From Halomonas meridiana (GTDB taxonomy: Bacteria; Pseudomonadota; Gammaproteobacteria; Pseudomonadales; Halomonadaceae): a DNA stretch of 64,000 bases. Shown here one piece after another: positions 40,507 through 50,551 of this stretch. A program made the translations under genes and the position numbers. Every line of letters begins with the position of its first letter. Positions within the stretch are counted from its first letter, which is position 1. Location: NCBI RefSeq assembly GCF_009846525.1, contig NZ_CP024621.1:1736001-1800000 (forward strand), written 5' to 3'. The notes under the pieces were generated by a model. That model saw nothing but the letters and a program-made list of their open reading frames with translations, was not told the DNA's origin and did no database searches.

Positions 40507-41007
40507 TTATTCCGCTTCCTTCACGTAGGCGCGTTCGATGATGACGTCTTCTGCGGGAACGTCAGCATGCATGCCGCGACGTGTGGTGCTCACACCTTTG
40601 ATGGCGTTGACCACGTCCATACCATCGACGACCTCTCCAAACACCGCGTAGCCCCAACCTTGCAGGCTTTTGCCGCTATGGTTGAGGAAGCTGTTATTAC
40701 CGACATTGATAAAGAACTGCGCCGTGGCGGAGTGGGGGTCTTGCGTACGGGCCATGGCCAGCGTGCCGATAGTGTTTTGCAAACCGTTGTCAGCCTCGTT
40801 TTCGACCGGATCGCGTGTCGGCTTTTGGTTGAACTCTTGGTCGAAACCTCCGCCTTGAATCATGAAGCCATCGATGACCCGGTGAAACAGCGTGCCGTCG
40901 TAAAAACCGTCGCGCACGTACTGTTCGAAATTCGCCGCAGTGGCCGGGGCTTTTTCATGATTAAGCGCAATGGTGATGTCACCGTGGTTCGTCTGTAATA
41001 CGATCAT
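40507..41007 (-). CDS. ppiB: Peptidyl-prolyl cis-trans isomerase B (cyclophilin)
   Basis: A 166-aa cytoplasmic cyclophilin with no signal peptide. [15 protein letters not shown] carries the catalytic arginine, with [17 protein letters not shown] and [11 protein letters not shown] downstream. The start at 41007 has AGGAAT upstream; an in-frame extension to 41025 adds MNRNLS and no ribosome site. It is divergent from glnS. Confidence 0.95.
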   Translation of the reverse strand: MIVLQTNHGDITIALNHEKAPATAANFEQYVRDGFYDGTLFHRVIDGFMIQGGGFDQEFNQKPTRDPVENEADNGLQNTIGTLAMARTQDPHSATAQFFINVGNNSFLNHSGKSLQGWGYAVFGEVVDGMDVVNAIKGVSTTRRGMHADVPAEDVIIERAYVKEAE

Positions 41008-41027
41008 GGATAAATTCCTGTTCAATA

Positions 41028-41041
41028 AAGGCGTTCGCCTT
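41028..41041. repeat. Inverted repeat in the ppiB-glnS divergent promoter region
   Basis: AAGGCG and CGCCTT are separated by two bases. The repeat overlaps the -35 area of the predicted glnS promoter. Confidence 0.4.
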
Positions 41042-41070
41042 GGCGCTGTGCATCGGCGTCACGTTATAAT
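41040..41070 (+). promoter_or_regulatory. Candidate glnS promoter with perfect -10 box
   Basis: TATAAT at 41065-41070 is a perfect -10 hexamer, 93 nt upstream of glnS. The best -35 is TTGGCG at the rather long spacing of 19 nt. Confidence 0.5.
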
Positions 41071-41163
41071 AGCGGTTTTGCTCGGCACCGCGAAGCGCAA
41101 ACCCCGATTGCCTTCGTATCGTTTGCCCAGCACGCCATCCACCATGAGGTTATCAACACCACC

Positions 41164-42843
41164 ATGACCAACGAGACCACCCCAGCGCCGAACTTCATTC
41201 GCAACCAAGTACGCGACGAGATAGCGGGCGGCCAGGTCACCAAAATCGTGACGCGCTTTCCCCCGGAGCCCAACGGCTTTTTGCATATCGGCCACGCCAA
41301 GTCGATCTGTTTGAATTTCGGGTTGGCAGAGCAGTTGGGTGGTGAGTGTCATCTGCGCTTTGACGACACCAACCCGGCGAAAGAAGAGCAGGCGTACATC
41401 GATGCCATCAAAGAAGACGTTAGCTGGTTGGGCTTTGAATGGGCCGGTCCGGTGCGCTTCGCTTCCGACTACTTCGATCAGCTCTACGCCTGGGCCCAAC
41501 ACCTGATTCGCGAAGGGAAAGCCTATGTGGATGATCTCTCCCCGGATGAGATTCGTGAATATCGAGGCACGCTGACCGAGCCCGGCAAGCCGAGCCCTTA
41601 CCGTGAGCGCAGCGCCGACGAGAACCTGGACCTTCTTGAGCGGATGCGCAACGGTGAGTTTGGTGAAGGCGAAAAAGTACTGCGCGCCAAAATCGATATG
41701 GCGTCGCCCAACATCAATTTGCGCGATCCGATTTTGTACCGGATTCGTCATGCTCATCACCACCAAACCGGTGATAAGTGGAAAATCTACCCCTCGTACG
41801 ATTTTACCCACGGCCAGTCGGATGCCATCGAGGGCATTACCCACTCCATCTGTACGCTGGAATTTGAAGACCATCGCCCGCTGTATGAGTGGTTCTTGAA
41901 TAACCTGCCGGTGCCCGCAAAACCGCGTCAGATCGAATTTGCCCGTCTCAATCTCGACTACACGCTGACCTCCAAGCGTAAGCTGAAGCTGTTGGTGGAT
42001 GAGCAGATCGTCGATGGTTGGGATGACCCACGGATGCCGACCATTTCCGGTATGCGTCGCCGTGGCTATACGCCCGCTTCGATTCGTAAATTCTGTGAAA
42101 TGATCGGCGTGACCCGCTCCGACGGTGGTTTGGTGGATATCGCCATGCTGACCCACGCCATCCGCTCAGATTTGGAAGATAACGCACCCCGCGCCATGTG
42201 CGTGCTCAAGCCGTTGAAAGTGGTACTGACCAACGTGGCGGAAGACCACGAAGAGGTCTACGAGGTGCCAGGCCACCCGGCGCGTGACGACATGCCCATG
42301 CGGAAGGTGCCGTTTGGGCGTGAACTCTACATCGACCAAGACGATTTCATGGAAGACGCACCGAAGAAATTCTTCCGCCTAGCACCGGGCAAAGAAGTGC
42401 GTCTGCGCAACAGCTACGTAATTCGCTGTGATGAAGTGATCAAAGACGATGCAGGTGAGATTGTTGAGCTGCGTTGCTCCGTGGACTTCGACACCCTGGG
42501 TAAAAACCCGGAAGGCCGCAAGGTGAAAGGCGTGATTCACTGGGTCAGCGCTGCCCATGGTGTACCGATGGAAGTCCGCCTGTACGACAACCTGTTTATG
42601 GTCGAGCAGCCGGACCGTGATAAGGATGTCGACTTCCTGGAGCACCTGAACCCCGAGTCGCTGGTGGTATGTGAAGCCATCGGCGAACCAAGTTTAGCCA
42701 GTGCAGCTCCAGAAGATCGCTTCCAATTCGAGCGAGTAGGTTACTTCTGCGCCGATCGTCACGCATCGACGGCTGAGCACCTCGTGTTTAACCGTACCGT
42801 CGGTCTGAAAGATAGCTGGGCGAAAATCAAACAGAAGGGTTAA
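41164..42843 (+). CDS. glnS: Glutaminyl-tRNA synthetase
   Basis: A 559-aa class I synthetase charging tRNA-Gln. The nucleotide-binding motif HIGH is at 41-44 within [15 protein letters not shown], and the KMSKS-like motif is TSKRKL around 269-274. Two C-terminal beta-barrel anticodon-binding domains cover about 340-559. The presence of glnS fits gammaproteobacteria. No good ribosome site is within the usual distance; GAGG lies about 14 nt upstream. cysS follows after 11 nt. Confidence 0.96.
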   Translation: MTNETTPAPNFIRNQVRDEIAGGQVTKIVTRFPPEPNGFLHIGHAKSICLNFGLAEQLGGECHLRFDDTNPAKEEQAYIDAIKEDVSWLGFEWAGPVRFASDYFDQLYAWAQHLIREGKAYVDDLSPDEIREYRGTLTEPGKPSPYRERSADENLDLLERMRNGEFGEGEKVLRAKIDMASPNINLRDPILYRIRHAHHHQTGDKWKIYPSYDFTHGQSDAIEGITHSICTLEFEDHRPLYEWFLNNLPVPAKPRQIEFARLNLDYTLTSKRKLKLLVDEQIVDGWDDPRMPTISGMRRRGYTPASIRKFCEMIGVTRSDGGLVDIAMLTHAIRSDLEDNAPRAMCVLKPLKVVLTNVAEDHEEVYEVPGHPARDDMPMRKVPFGRELYIDQDDFMEDAPKKFFRLAPGKEVRLRNSYVIRCDEVIKDDAGEIVELRCSVDFDTLGKNPEGRKVKGVIHWVSAAHGVPMEVRLYDNLFMVEQPDRDKDVDFLEHLNPESLVVCEAIGEPSLASAAPEDRFQFERVGYFCADRHASTAEHLVFNRTVGLKDSWAKIKQKG

Positions 42844-42854
42844 GGAAACGTCAT

Positions 42855-44240
42855 ATGCACATTTACAATACGCTGACACGCCGCAAAGAGCCTTTTAGCC
42901 CACTGGTTGCTGGCAAGGTCAGCATGTACGTTTGCGGCATGACGGTGTATGACTACTGTCACCTTGGCCACGCCAGGGTGATGGTGGCCTTTGACGTGAT
43001 TACCCGCTACTTGCGCCACCGCGGTTACGACGTGACCTACGTGCGCAATATCACGGACATCGACGATAAAATCCTCAAACGGGCCGAGGAGAACGGCGAA
43101 ACCATCAGCGCGCTCACCGAGCGCATGATTGCCGCAATGCACGAGGACGAGGCGCGACTGAACGTGTTGCCGCCTAGCCAGGAGCCACGGGCGACGGGCC
43201 ACATTGGCGATATCGTCGCCATGATCGAAACGCTCATCGAAAAAGGCTTCGCCTACGCAGCGGCCAATGGTGACGTTTATTACCGAGTGCGTAAATTCGC
43301 CGACTACGGCAAATTGAATAACCGTCAGTTGGATGACATGCGCTCTGGTGCACGGGTCGATGTGGATGTGCACAAAGAAGATCCGTTGGATTTCGTGCTT
43401 TGGAAAGCGGCCAAGCCGGGTGAAGCCCACTGGCACTCTCCCTGGGGAGACGGGCGACCGGGTTGGCACATCGAGTGTTCCGCGATGTCGACCTGCTGTT
43501 TGGGCGATACCTTCGATATCCATGGTGGCGGGCCGGATTTGACCTTCCCCCATCATGAAAACGAGATTGCCCAATCGGAAGCGGCGACAGGGAAAACCTA
43601 CGTCAATACCTGGATGCATGCCGGAGCCGTTCGCGTCAACCAAGAGAAGATGTCCAAATCATTGGGTAACTTCTTCACCATCCGCGACGTGCTTGACGAG
43701 CATGATCCAGAAGTGGTGCGCTACCTGTTGGTGGCAAGCCACTATCGCAGCGCCATCAATTACTCGGTGGACTCCCTGGTCGAAGCGCGTAAGTCGCTGA
43801 CGCGGCTTTATACGGCATTAGATGGCGTGAACGCTGACGAGCAGGCAGCCGCCAGCGACGCCGCAGAGCGCTTTACCGCGGCAATGGACGACGACTTCAA
43901 CACGCCTGTCGCCTTGGCCGCGCTATTCGACTTGGCCCGCGATCTCAACCGAGCGAAAAGCGATCAGCCGGCAGAGGCACCGCGTTTGGCTGGTGAGTTA
44001 AAGCGCTTGGCCGGGGTGCTGGGACTACTGCAGCAAACGCCACAAACGTTCCTGAAAGGTGCCCAGCAGCAGGTAGCGCTAAGCGATGAGGAGATCGAAG
44101 CGAAAATCGCCGAGCGGTATGCAGCGAAAGCCAGCAAGGATTTTGCCCGCGCTGATGCTATTCGTGACGAGTTGGCAGCGCTTGGCATCATTCTCAAGGA
44201 CTCCCGGGAAGGAACCACCTGGGTGATCGAAGCGCCTTAA
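42855..44240 (+). CDS. cysS: Cysteinyl-tRNA synthetase
   Basis: A 461-aa class I synthetase. The zinc ligand Cys27 ([16 protein letters not shown]), HLGH at 36-39, WHIECSAMS with a second zinc cysteine, and KMSKS at 265-269 are all present. The DALR-type anticodon domain is C-terminal. AAGGAAA precedes the ATG. The glnS-cysS pairing is common in related genera. Confidence 0.97.
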   Translation: MHIYNTLTRRKEPFSPLVAGKVSMYVCGMTVYDYCHLGHARVMVAFDVITRYLRHRGYDVTYVRNITDIDDKILKRAEENGETISALTERMIAAMHEDEARLNVLPPSQEPRATGHIGDIVAMIETLIEKGFAYAAANGDVYYRVRKFADYGKLNNRQLDDMRSGARVDVDVHKEDPLDFVLWKAAKPGEAHWHSPWGDGRPGWHIECSAMSTCCLGDTFDIHGGGPDLTFPHHENEIAQSEAATGKTYVNTWMHAGAVRVNQEKMSKSLGNFFTIRDVLDEHDPEVVRYLLVASHYRSAINYSVDSLVEARKSLTRLYTALDGVNADEQAAASDAAERFTAAMDDDFNTPVALAALFDLARDLNRAKSDQPAEAPRLAGELKRLAGVLGLLQQTPQTFLKGAQQQVALSDEEIEAKIAERYAAKASKDFARADAIRDELAALGIILKDSREGTTWVIEAP

Positions 44241-44252
44241 TCGCGCGCCTGG

Positions 44253-44280
44253 GTCAGACGTCGTTAACGCGGCGTCTGAC
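44253..44280 (+). repeat. Inverted repeat between cysS and the osmolyte transporter operon
   Basis: GTCAGACG and CGTCTGAC form an 8-bp dyad with a 12-nt loop. It may end cysS transcription, though there is no T-run. Its right arm overlaps the -35 of the downstream promoter candidate. Confidence 0.5.
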
Positions 44281-44304
44281 TTCAACGCAGCAGGCTCTTA
44301 TACT
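44276..44304 (+). promoter_or_regulatory. Candidate promoter of the osmF-yehYXW operon
   Basis: CTGACT, a 17-nt spacer and TATACT lie 42 nt upstream of the first gene. In E. coli the homologous operon is sigmaS-dependent; the sequence does not settle which sigma is used here. Confidence 0.5.
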
Positions 44305-44345
44305 GAAACGATAAGCCCTAGACGCTCATTGAAAAGGATGACCCC

Positions 44346-45269
44346 ATGCGCTCACTGTACACACCTTCGTTGGCTGCCTGTCTATCGACGGTAGCCTTTT
44401 CTGTCGCCACACTCTCCACCGCCAGTGCTAACGACCCTGTGGTGGTCTCTTCCAAGATCGATACCGAAGGGTCCGTCCTGGGCGAGTTGATCATCCAGAC
44501 GCTGGAGCGTAACGGGATTCCCACCGAAGATCGCCTGCAACTGGGGGGCACCAGCGTGGTACGCAGCGCCCTGCAAGCAGGCGAGATCGACCTTTACCCC
44601 GAGTACACGGGGAATGGCGCGTTTTTCTTCGACATGACCGATAGCCCGGTGTGGAACAGCGCAGAAGAGGCGTATCAAACCGTTAGCGAACGTGATGCTG
44701 AACAGGGCTTGATCTGGCTCCAGCCTGCCAGTGCCAACAATACGTGGGCCATGAGCATTCGTCAGGACGTGGCCGAGGCCAATGATTTGGTGACGCTGGA
44801 TGATCTGGCCGCGTATCTTGCCGACGGCGGGGAGTTCAAATTTGCTGCCAGCGCCGAATTTGTCGAATCTGCCCAGGCGCTACCTGCTTTCCAAGACGCC
44901 TACGGCTTCGAGTTGAGCGATGACCAACTGCTGGTGCTTTCTGGTGGCAATACCGCGGCGACGATGCGTGCAGCGGCTCAGCAAACCAGCGGTGTCAACG
45001 GTGCCATGACCTACGGGACCGACGGTGGTTTGAGCGCGTTAGGGCTTGTCGTCCTCGAAGACTCCAAAGGCGTCCAGCCGGTGTATCAACCCGCCCCCGT
45101 GGTGCGTGAGGAAGTACTGAACGCTTACCCTGAAATGGAAGCGGTGCTGAATGAAGTATTCGCCACGCTCGACCTCGTCACGCTTCAAGAGCTCAACGCA
45201 GATGTCGCGGTGAATGGCTTCTCGCCGGATCAGGTCGCCAGTGACTACCTTGACGGCCTGGATGACTAA
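44346..45269 (+). CDS. osmF: Osmoprotectant ABC transporter, substrate-binding protein (OsmF/YehZ type)
   Basis: A 307-aa periplasmic protein with a signal peptide probably cleaved after TASA (about residue 28). The mature part is of the OpuAC type that binds glycine betaine and other quaternary amines: SSKIDTEGSVLGELI, LQLGGTSVVRSALQAGEIDL, YPEYTGNG, and a C-terminal LNADVAVNGFSPDQVASDYL. AAGGA precedes the start. It leads a four-gene operon in E. coli yehZYXW order. YehZ homologues bind betaine weakly, so the real substrate is open. Confidence 0.88.
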   Translation: MRSLYTPSLAACLSTVAFSVATLSTASANDPVVVSSKIDTEGSVLGELIIQTLERNGIPTEDRLQLGGTSVVRSALQAGEIDLYPEYTGNGAFFFDMTDSPVWNSAEEAYQTVSERDAEQGLIWLQPASANNTWAMSIRQDVAEANDLVTLDDLAAYLADGGEFKFAASAEFVESAQALPAFQDAYGFELSDDQLLVLSGGNTAATMRAAAQQTSGVNGAMTYGTDGGLSALGLVVLEDSKGVQPVYQPAPVVREEVLNAYPEMEAVLNEVFATLDLVTLQELNADVAVNGFSPDQVASDYLDGLDD

Positions 45270-45272
45270 TGA

Positions 45273-46472
45273 ATGTCGTTAATCGACGCTTTGCCATCGC
45301 CATCGTTTAAACGACGCCCTTGGTACCCGAATGTTGTGCTGTTGTGCCTAAGCGTTGCCATGCTGGCTGCCGCTTGGCTGTTGAGCTTCGTGAGTGTTGC
45401 CCCTAATCGCATCGTTTCCGGTACCACCTTTGGCATCGTCGACGCTATTCGTTGGCCAGGGGCGATACTCGTGTCGCTACTCTTTGTTGCCATGACGACT
45501 CTGGCCTGCGTACCCAGCCCCCGACACTACCGGGCGATACTGGGTCTTATCACACTCACCTTGCTACTCATGCCATTTGGCTTGATGGTAGCTGGGCATT
45601 GGCTGGTCGACCCTTCACTGCCCCAGGCCCGGCTTGGCATAGGTCCGGCCTATTGGTCCGTGCTGTTCGTCTTACTGCTCTGTTTGGTAGAACTGCGACT
45701 GCGCTTGGGATTGTCGCGCTGGTGGCCCACTCTACTGCTAGGAGGGGTAGGCGTGGCTTGGTGGGGGTGTGCGGCACTCTGGCTGGATCACCTTGCGCTC
45801 GTGCAGGAGTTTCAGGCGCGCGAGCAGCAGTTTTATCAGGCGGTGGGACAACACATTGCGCTGGTGAGCACCGCCGTAGGCGTCAGCGTGGTGCTGGGGA
45901 TGTCGTTAGCGATGCTGATGCGTCGCTATCAGCGCCTGCAAAAAGTCGCCTTTACGCTGCTGAACTTTTTACAAACCATCCCCAGCTTGGCGCTTTTTGG
46001 ACTGTTGCTAGGGCCCCTGGCTTGGTTGGCAGCGAACGTACCGACACTGGCGGCATTAGGGGTGAGCGGTATTGGTAACGCGCCCGCGTTGATCGCGCTC
46101 ATAGCCTACAGCCTGCTGCCGATGGTACGTAATACCTACATCGCCCTCGAAGAGGTGAGCGAGGACACATTGCAAGCTGCTAAAGCCATGGGCATGCGTA
46201 CGAGCCAGCGTTTTTGGCAAGTGCGTTTTCCGCTGGCGCTTCCCGTACTGTTAGAAGGCGTGCGTATTACCTCCGTTCAGGCCGTCGGGTTAACCGCTGT
46301 GGCCGCGCTGATCGGGGCCGGTGGTTTGGGTACGTTCATTTTTCAAGGGCTGGGTCAAGCCGCCATGGATATGGTGCTACTGGGCGCGCTGCCCATTCTA
46401 ATCTTGGCACTAATGGTGGATGCAGGGTTAGGCGCGTTAGCAGACGCGCTGCGTCCCGGAGGACAGGAATGA
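45273..46472 (+). CDS. yehY: Osmoprotectant ABC transporter permease (YehY type)
   Basis: A 399-aa inner membrane permease. An N-terminal extension of about four transmembrane helices (residues 15-175) precedes the BPD_transp_1 domain with the EAA loop (about 290-310, EEVSEDTLQAAKAMGMRTSQ) and GAGGLGTFIFQGLGQ. The long N-terminus matches YehY rather than YehW. It starts 3 nt after the binding protein stop and overlaps the ATPase by ATGA. Confidence 0.86.
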   Translation: MSLIDALPSPSFKRRPWYPNVVLLCLSVAMLAAAWLLSFVSVAPNRIVSGTTFGIVDAIRWPGAILVSLLFVAMTTLACVPSPRHYRAILGLITLTLLLMPFGLMVAGHWLVDPSLPQARLGIGPAYWSVLFVLLLCLVELRLRLGLSRWWPTLLLGGVGVAWWGCAALWLDHLALVQEFQAREQQFYQAVGQHIALVSTAVGVSVVLGMSLAMLMRRYQRLQKVAFTLLNFLQTIPSLALFGLLLGPLAWLAANVPTLAALGVSGIGNAPALIALIAYSLLPMVRNTYIALEEVSEDTLQAAKAMGMRTSQRFWQVRFPLALPVLLEGVRITSVQAVGLTAVAALIGAGGLGTFIFQGLGQAAMDMVLLGALPILILALMVDAGLGALADALRPGGQE

Positions 46473-47434
46473 TCGAGCTTTCCCACGTTTCAAAACAGTT
46501 TGGCGACGACACCGCCGTGGATGACATCACGCTACGGGTCGCAAAAGGAAAGTTCTGTGCGCTGGTGGGGACCTCTGGCTGTGGTAAATCCACCACGCTG
46601 CGTATGATCAACCGGCTGATCGATCACAGCAGCGGCGACATCATTTTGGATGGCCAAGCGATCGAGCAGTACGATCCGGTGAAATTGCGTCGTCGAATCG
46701 GCTATGTGATCCAGAGTACCGGGCTGTTCCCGCACTGGAACGTCGCGCGCAATATTGGATTAGTCCCTCGGCTGCTGAAATGGCCCGCTACAGAAATTAA
46801 CGCCCGTGTAGAGGAACTGATGGGCTTACTTGGCCTGCCAGTGGGCGAGTTTGCGCATAAATATCCCCATCAGCTCTCAGGTGGTCAAGCGCAGCGGGTC
46901 GGGGTGGCCCGTGCCTTAGCCGCAGACCCCGATATACTACTGATGGATGAGCCGTTTGGCGCACTGGACCCAATTACCCGAGAAAAGCTTCAGGATGAGC
47001 TGGCCAAGCTACAGGCACGGCTACACAAAACCATTGTGTTCGTGACCCACGATATGGATGAAGCGCTGAAGCTAGCCGACCATTTGGTCGTCATGCGTGA
47101 TGGCCGTATTGTCCAGCAGGGCACGCCGCTGGCACTGCTTCAGCAGCCCGCTGATCCGTTTGTGGAATCCCTGCTCGGTGGGCTTGAGCGGGGGTTGAAG
47201 CAGGCAGCTTTAACGCGCGTAAAAGATCATATGACATCGCTTGGGCCTACTTTACCGGCACAATCTCGAATTCCCACCGATTTCTCGCTGCGCCAAGCGC
47301 TTTCTATGATGCTGCGCGATCAATGCGACCGCTTAACCGTGGTGGATCAAGGCGATGTACCGATAGGGGAGCTTTCGCTGCGCCGCATCGTTAAAGAGGC
47401 GCAGTTGGATAAGGTGAGCCAACGTGACGCGTAA
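46469..47434 (+). CDS. yehX: Osmoprotectant ABC transporter ATPase (YehX type)
   Basis: A 321-aa ATPase that powers uptake. Walker A is GTSGCGKS (34-41), the signature LSGGQ is at 136-140, and Walker B is ILLMDEP with Asp160 and Glu161. The C-terminal tail (about 265-321, LRQALSMMLRDQCDRLTVVD) resembles a single CBS-like half, in a region used for ionic strength sensing in OpuA-type pumps. The start at 46469 overlaps the yehY stop (ATGA). Confidence 0.9.
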   Translation: MIELSHVSKQFGDDTAVDDITLRVAKGKFCALVGTSGCGKSTTLRMINRLIDHSSGDIILDGQAIEQYDPVKLRRRIGYVIQSTGLFPHWNVARNIGLVPRLLKWPATEINARVEELMGLLGLPVGEFAHKYPHQLSGGQAQRVGVARALAADPDILLMDEPFGALDPITREKLQDELAKLQARLHKTIVFVTHDMDEALKLADHLVVMRDGRIVQQGTPLALLQQPADPFVESLLGGLERGLKQAALTRVKDHMTSLGPTLPAQSRIPTDFSLRQALSMMLRDQCDRLTVVDQGDVPIGELSLRRIVKEAQLDKVSQRDA

Positions 47435-48200
47435 TTCTGCCACCGTCAGCTTGCCGAATGCACCGAGCATTCAATGGTTTCTGCCGCTTATTTGGGCCGC
47501 GCTACTGGCGATGTGCATCGTCGGCATGCCGCTCCTAGAGGGCCTGTTTCGTTGGGTAGAGCCTGACGCCCGGCAAGTCGTCTATGATCGCGCGGCGTTT
47601 TACGAGCTGCTGGGCCGCCATGTGTTAGTGGTTGGCGTGGCGGCAGTGGTCACCATTGCGGTTGGTTTGGCGGCAGGTATTGCCGTTACCCGCGAGCGAG
47701 GGCGGGATTTTTTGCCTCTGGTGGGGCAGTTGGCCTCTTTAGGGCAAACGTTTCCTCCGGTGGCTGTGTTGGCGCTGGCGGTACCCGTTCTGGGGTTTGG
47801 TACGCTGCCTATTATCGTTGCGCTGATGCTTTACGGGCTGCTGCCAATCGTACGCAATACGCTGGCGGGCATTAACGATGTTGACGCGACCATCAAAGAG
47901 GCGGCCCAGGCCATGGGCATGACGCCTTGGCAGGTGCTGCGTCACGTGGAGCTTCCCTTAGCGGCTCCTGTCATATTGGCAGGGGTACGTACTTCCGTGA
48001 CGATCAATATTGCCACGGCAGCCCTTGGAGCGACGGTAGGGGCTAGCAACCTGGGTGATCCGATTATTGCCGGTATCGTCAATGGCAATATGGCCTACGT
48101 GCTGCAAGGCGCGCTATTGATCGCGCTGCTGGCGCTGAGCGTGGATAGCGCCTTTAACGTCTACCAGCAGCGGCTTCGCCAACGCCTCTCTGCTTCTTAA
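47424..48200 (+). CDS. yehW: Osmoprotectant ABC transporter permease (YehW type)
   Basis: A 258-aa permease with six or so transmembrane segments and the BPD_transp_1 EAA loop (DVDATIKEAAQAMGMTPWQ). GTG start at 47424 overlaps the ATPase end by 11 nt. It is the second membrane component, giving a heterodimeric channel with YehY. Confidence 0.86.
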   Translation: MTRNSATVSLPNAPSIQWFLPLIWAALLAMCIVGMPLLEGLFRWVEPDARQVVYDRAAFYELLGRHVLVVGVAAVVTIAVGLAAGIAVTRERGRDFLPLVGQLASLGQTFPPVAVLALAVPVLGFGTLPIIVALMLYGLLPIVRNTLAGINDVDATIKEAAQAMGMTPWQVLRHVELPLAAPVILAGVRTSVTINIATAALGATVGASNLGDPIIAGIVNGNMAYVLQGALLIALLALSVDSAFNVYQQRLRQRLSAS

Positions 48201-48299
48201 GTGCTCTCTGCGTCTTAAGTTGAATCCCTAAACGGCTTGCACTGAGTTACTGTCCAAGTGTTGCGTTGACCCTTGTCAGATAAATCCACTGGCATAAAA

Positions 48300-48309
48300 G
48301 GTCATGACC
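48300..48309. repeat. Palindrome upstream of the bkd operon
   Basis: GGTCATGACC is a perfect 10-bp palindrome 40 nt before the first start codon. TTGACC at 48266 could be a -35, but no good -10 lies at proper spacing. It is a possible operator; the regulator is unknown. Confidence 0.4.
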
Positions 48310-48349
48310 GACAACACTGCCCTCAAAAGGGGTAAAAACAAGGACAATA

Positions 48350-49555
48350 ATGATGACTCAGTACGTACACCAACCGGCTTTCATGACCGGTGATGAATTC
48401 TCGATCGAGACGTTCAGTCTACTCAATCCGGATGGTGAGCTGTATCCGGGTGGCGAAGAGCCCGCGCTCACCCGAGACCACGCTCGTAGACTGTATCAAG
48501 CCATGTTAGCCACGCGTATTCTTGATGAGCGCATGATGGCCGCGCAGCGCCAAGGGCGGCTGAGTTTCTATATGCAGTGCACCGGTGAAGAAGCAGCCGT
48601 GGTAGGCGCTGCCGCCGCGCTTGATGATGCCGATATGATCATGGCCCAGTACCGCGAACAGGGTGCCTTGATGTATCGCGGTTTCTCTATCGATGAGTTT
48701 ATGAATCAGCTGTTTGGCAACGAGCTTGATTACGGCAAAGGCCGCCAAATGCCGATTCATTACGGCTCTCGCAAGCTGCACTACATGACCATCTCTTCCC
48801 CGCTAGCGACTCAGATCCCGCAAGCCACCGGCTATGCCTATGGTCAAAAGCTGGCCGGTGAAGGTCACTGTACGCTGACCTTTTTTGGCGAAGGTGCGGC
48901 CTCAGAAGGGGACTTCCACGCCGCGCTCAATATGGCCTCGGTGCATCAGGTGCCGGTGATCTTCTTCTGCCGCAACAACGGCTACGCTATTTCTACTCCC
49001 TCCACAGAACAGTTTGCCGCTGACGGAATTGCTCCCCGTGCCTTCGGCTACCATATGCACGTGATTCGTGTGGATGGTAACGATGCCCTAGCGGTGTATG
49101 AAGCAACCCGGCAGGCTCGAAAAATCGCCGTTGAGCAGAACCAACCGGTGCTGATTGAAGCCATGTCTTACCGGTTAGCTGCCCACTCATCGTCGGATGA
49201 CCCGTCAGGCTATCGCGCTAAGAGCGAAGAGGAAGCATGGCGCGTAAAAGACCCGCTGTTGCGTATGCAGCGCTGGCTGGCTAAGAAAGGCTGGTGGAGC
49301 GATGAAGAGGAGGCTACCCAGCAGGAGAGCCTGCGCCGTGAAGTGCTGGAAACCATGAAGCGTGCCGAAAAACGCCCGCCGCCGCCGCTTGAATCGTTGA
49401 TAAGCGATGTTTACGCCGATGTGACGCCTGCGCTACAGCGTCAGTTGGATCAGTTGAAGCGGCATATTCGCCGCTACCCAGAAGCCTACCCGCGCGGCGC
49501 AAAATCACTCGATCTGACGCTTTCGTCAGCCACTGATACCCAGGGAGAGGCGTAA
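48350..49555 (+). CDS. bkdA1: Branched-chain 2-oxoacid dehydrogenase E1 alpha subunit
   Basis: A 401-aa subunit of the thiamine diphosphate-dependent decarboxylase that acts on 2-oxo acids from valine, leucine and isoleucine. The ThDP motif runs from [15 protein letters not shown] (180 onward) to CRNNGYA. The segment [17 protein letters not shown] corresponds to the conserved loop that is the phosphorylation site region in mitochondrial E1 alpha. AAGGA precedes two adjacent ATGs (48350, 48353). It is the first gene of an operon with E1 beta, E2 and a kinase homologue. Confidence 0.93.
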   Translation: MMTQYVHQPAFMTGDEFSIETFSLLNPDGELYPGGEEPALTRDHARRLYQAMLATRILDERMMAAQRQGRLSFYMQCTGEEAAVVGAAAALDDADMIMAQYREQGALMYRGFSIDEFMNQLFGNELDYGKGRQMPIHYGSRKLHYMTISSPLATQIPQATGYAYGQKLAGEGHCTLTFFGEGAASEGDFHAALNMASVHQVPVIFFCRNNGYAISTPSTEQFAADGIAPRAFGYHMHVIRVDGNDALAVYEATRQARKIAVEQNQPVLIEAMSYRLAAHSSSDDPSGYRAKSEEEAWRVKDPLLRMQRWLAKKGWWSDEEEATQQESLRREVLETMKRAEKRPPPPLESLISDVYADVTPALQRQLDQLKRHIRRYPEAYPRGAKSLDLTLSSATDTQGEA

Positions 49556-49556
49556 T

Positions 49557-50534
49557 ATGGCGACGATGAATATGCTCCAGGCGATTAATAACGCGCTGGA
49601 TATCGCCATGGCGGAAGATGAAAAAGTCATCTGTTTTGGTGAAGACGTGGGTATTTTTGGCGGTGTTTTCCGAGCCACCAGCCATTTACAAGAAAAGTAC
49701 GGCAAAGCGCGCTGTTTTAATACGCCGCTGGTAGAGCAGGGCATCATTGGCTTTGCTAACGGACTGGCTGCACAAGGCTCTGTACCCGTCGCTGAAATCC
49801 AGTTTGCGGATTACATCTTCCCCGCATTTGATCAAATCGTTAACGAGACCGCCAAATTCCGCTACCGCTCTGGGGATCTCTTCAACGTAGGCGGGCTCAC
49901 CATTCGCACACCCTATGGCGGCGGCATTTCCGGGGGCTTATACCACTCGCAATCTCCTGAGGCGTACTTTACCCACACGCCGGGCTTAAAAGTGGTGGTG
50001 CCGCGCAACCCCTATCAAGCCAAAGGGCTGCTGCTGGCGGCGATTCGTGACCCCGACCCCGTGCTTTTTTTAGAGCCAAAACGGCTCTATCGTGCCGCCG
50101 TAGGTGAAGTGCCCGATGAAGATTACCAACTGCCAATTGGTGAAGCAGAAGTGATCAAAGAGGGAACCGATATTACCCTGGTGGGCTGGGGTGCGCAGAT
50201 GGAAGTGATCAGCAAAGCCGCCGAGCTTGCTGAAGAGCAGGGGATTTCCTGCGAGGTCATCGACCTGCGTTCGCTGCTGCCTTGGGATGTGGATACCGTG
50301 GCAGAGTCGGTATTTAAAACCGGCCGTATGATTGTTAGCCATGAAGCGCCGCTCACCGGCGGCTTTGCAGGTGAAATTGCCGCGACGATACAGGAGCGCT
50401 GTTTTCTCTATCTGGAATCGCCGATTACTCGGGTTACCGGGCTGGATACGCCTTTCCCGCTTGTGCTGGAGAAAGAGTACTTGCCCGACCACCTGAAAAT
50501 TTTTGAAGCGATTCGCGAAAGCGTGAACTTTTAG
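49557..50534 (+). CDS. bkdA2: Branched-chain 2-oxoacid dehydrogenase E1 beta subunit
   Basis: A 325-aa subunit with the transketolase pyrimidine domain ([48 protein letters not shown]) and the C-terminal transketolase domain ([24 protein letters not shown]). It forms alpha2-beta2 with E1 alpha. The start is one base after the E1 alpha stop, with GGAGAGG inside the end of that gene. Confidence 0.94.
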   Translation: MATMNMLQAINNALDIAMAEDEKVICFGEDVGIFGGVFRATSHLQEKYGKARCFNTPLVEQGIIGFANGLAAQGSVPVAEIQFADYIFPAFDQIVNETAKFRYRSGDLFNVGGLTIRTPYGGGISGGLYHSQSPEAYFTHTPGLKVVVPRNPYQAKGLLLAAIRDPDPVLFLEPKRLYRAAVGEVPDEDYQLPIGEAEVIKEGTDITLVGWGAQMEVISKAAELAEEQGISCEVIDLRSLLPWDVDTVAESVFKTGRMIVSHEAPLTGGFAGEIAATIQERCFLYLESPITRVTGLDTPFPLVLEKEYLPDHLKIFEAIRESVNF

Positions 50535-50551
50535 CGCCAGGGAGAACAGCC

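Noticed and set aside
41059..42156. A 365-codon frame on the minus strand opposite glnS
   Set aside because: It is the antisense shadow of a well-supported synthetase gene, with no ribosome site or known domain.
42840..43643. A 267-codon frame on the minus strand opposite cysS
   Set aside because: It is antisense to conserved cysS codons and has no recognisable protein features.
46214..46468. Longer N-terminus for the YehX ATPase
   Set aside because: The extra 85 codons overlap the permease gene out of frame and precede a normal ABC ATPase N-terminus.
48289..48310. sigma54-like TGGCA before bkdA1
   Set aside because: The required GC of the -12 element at correct spacing is missing.
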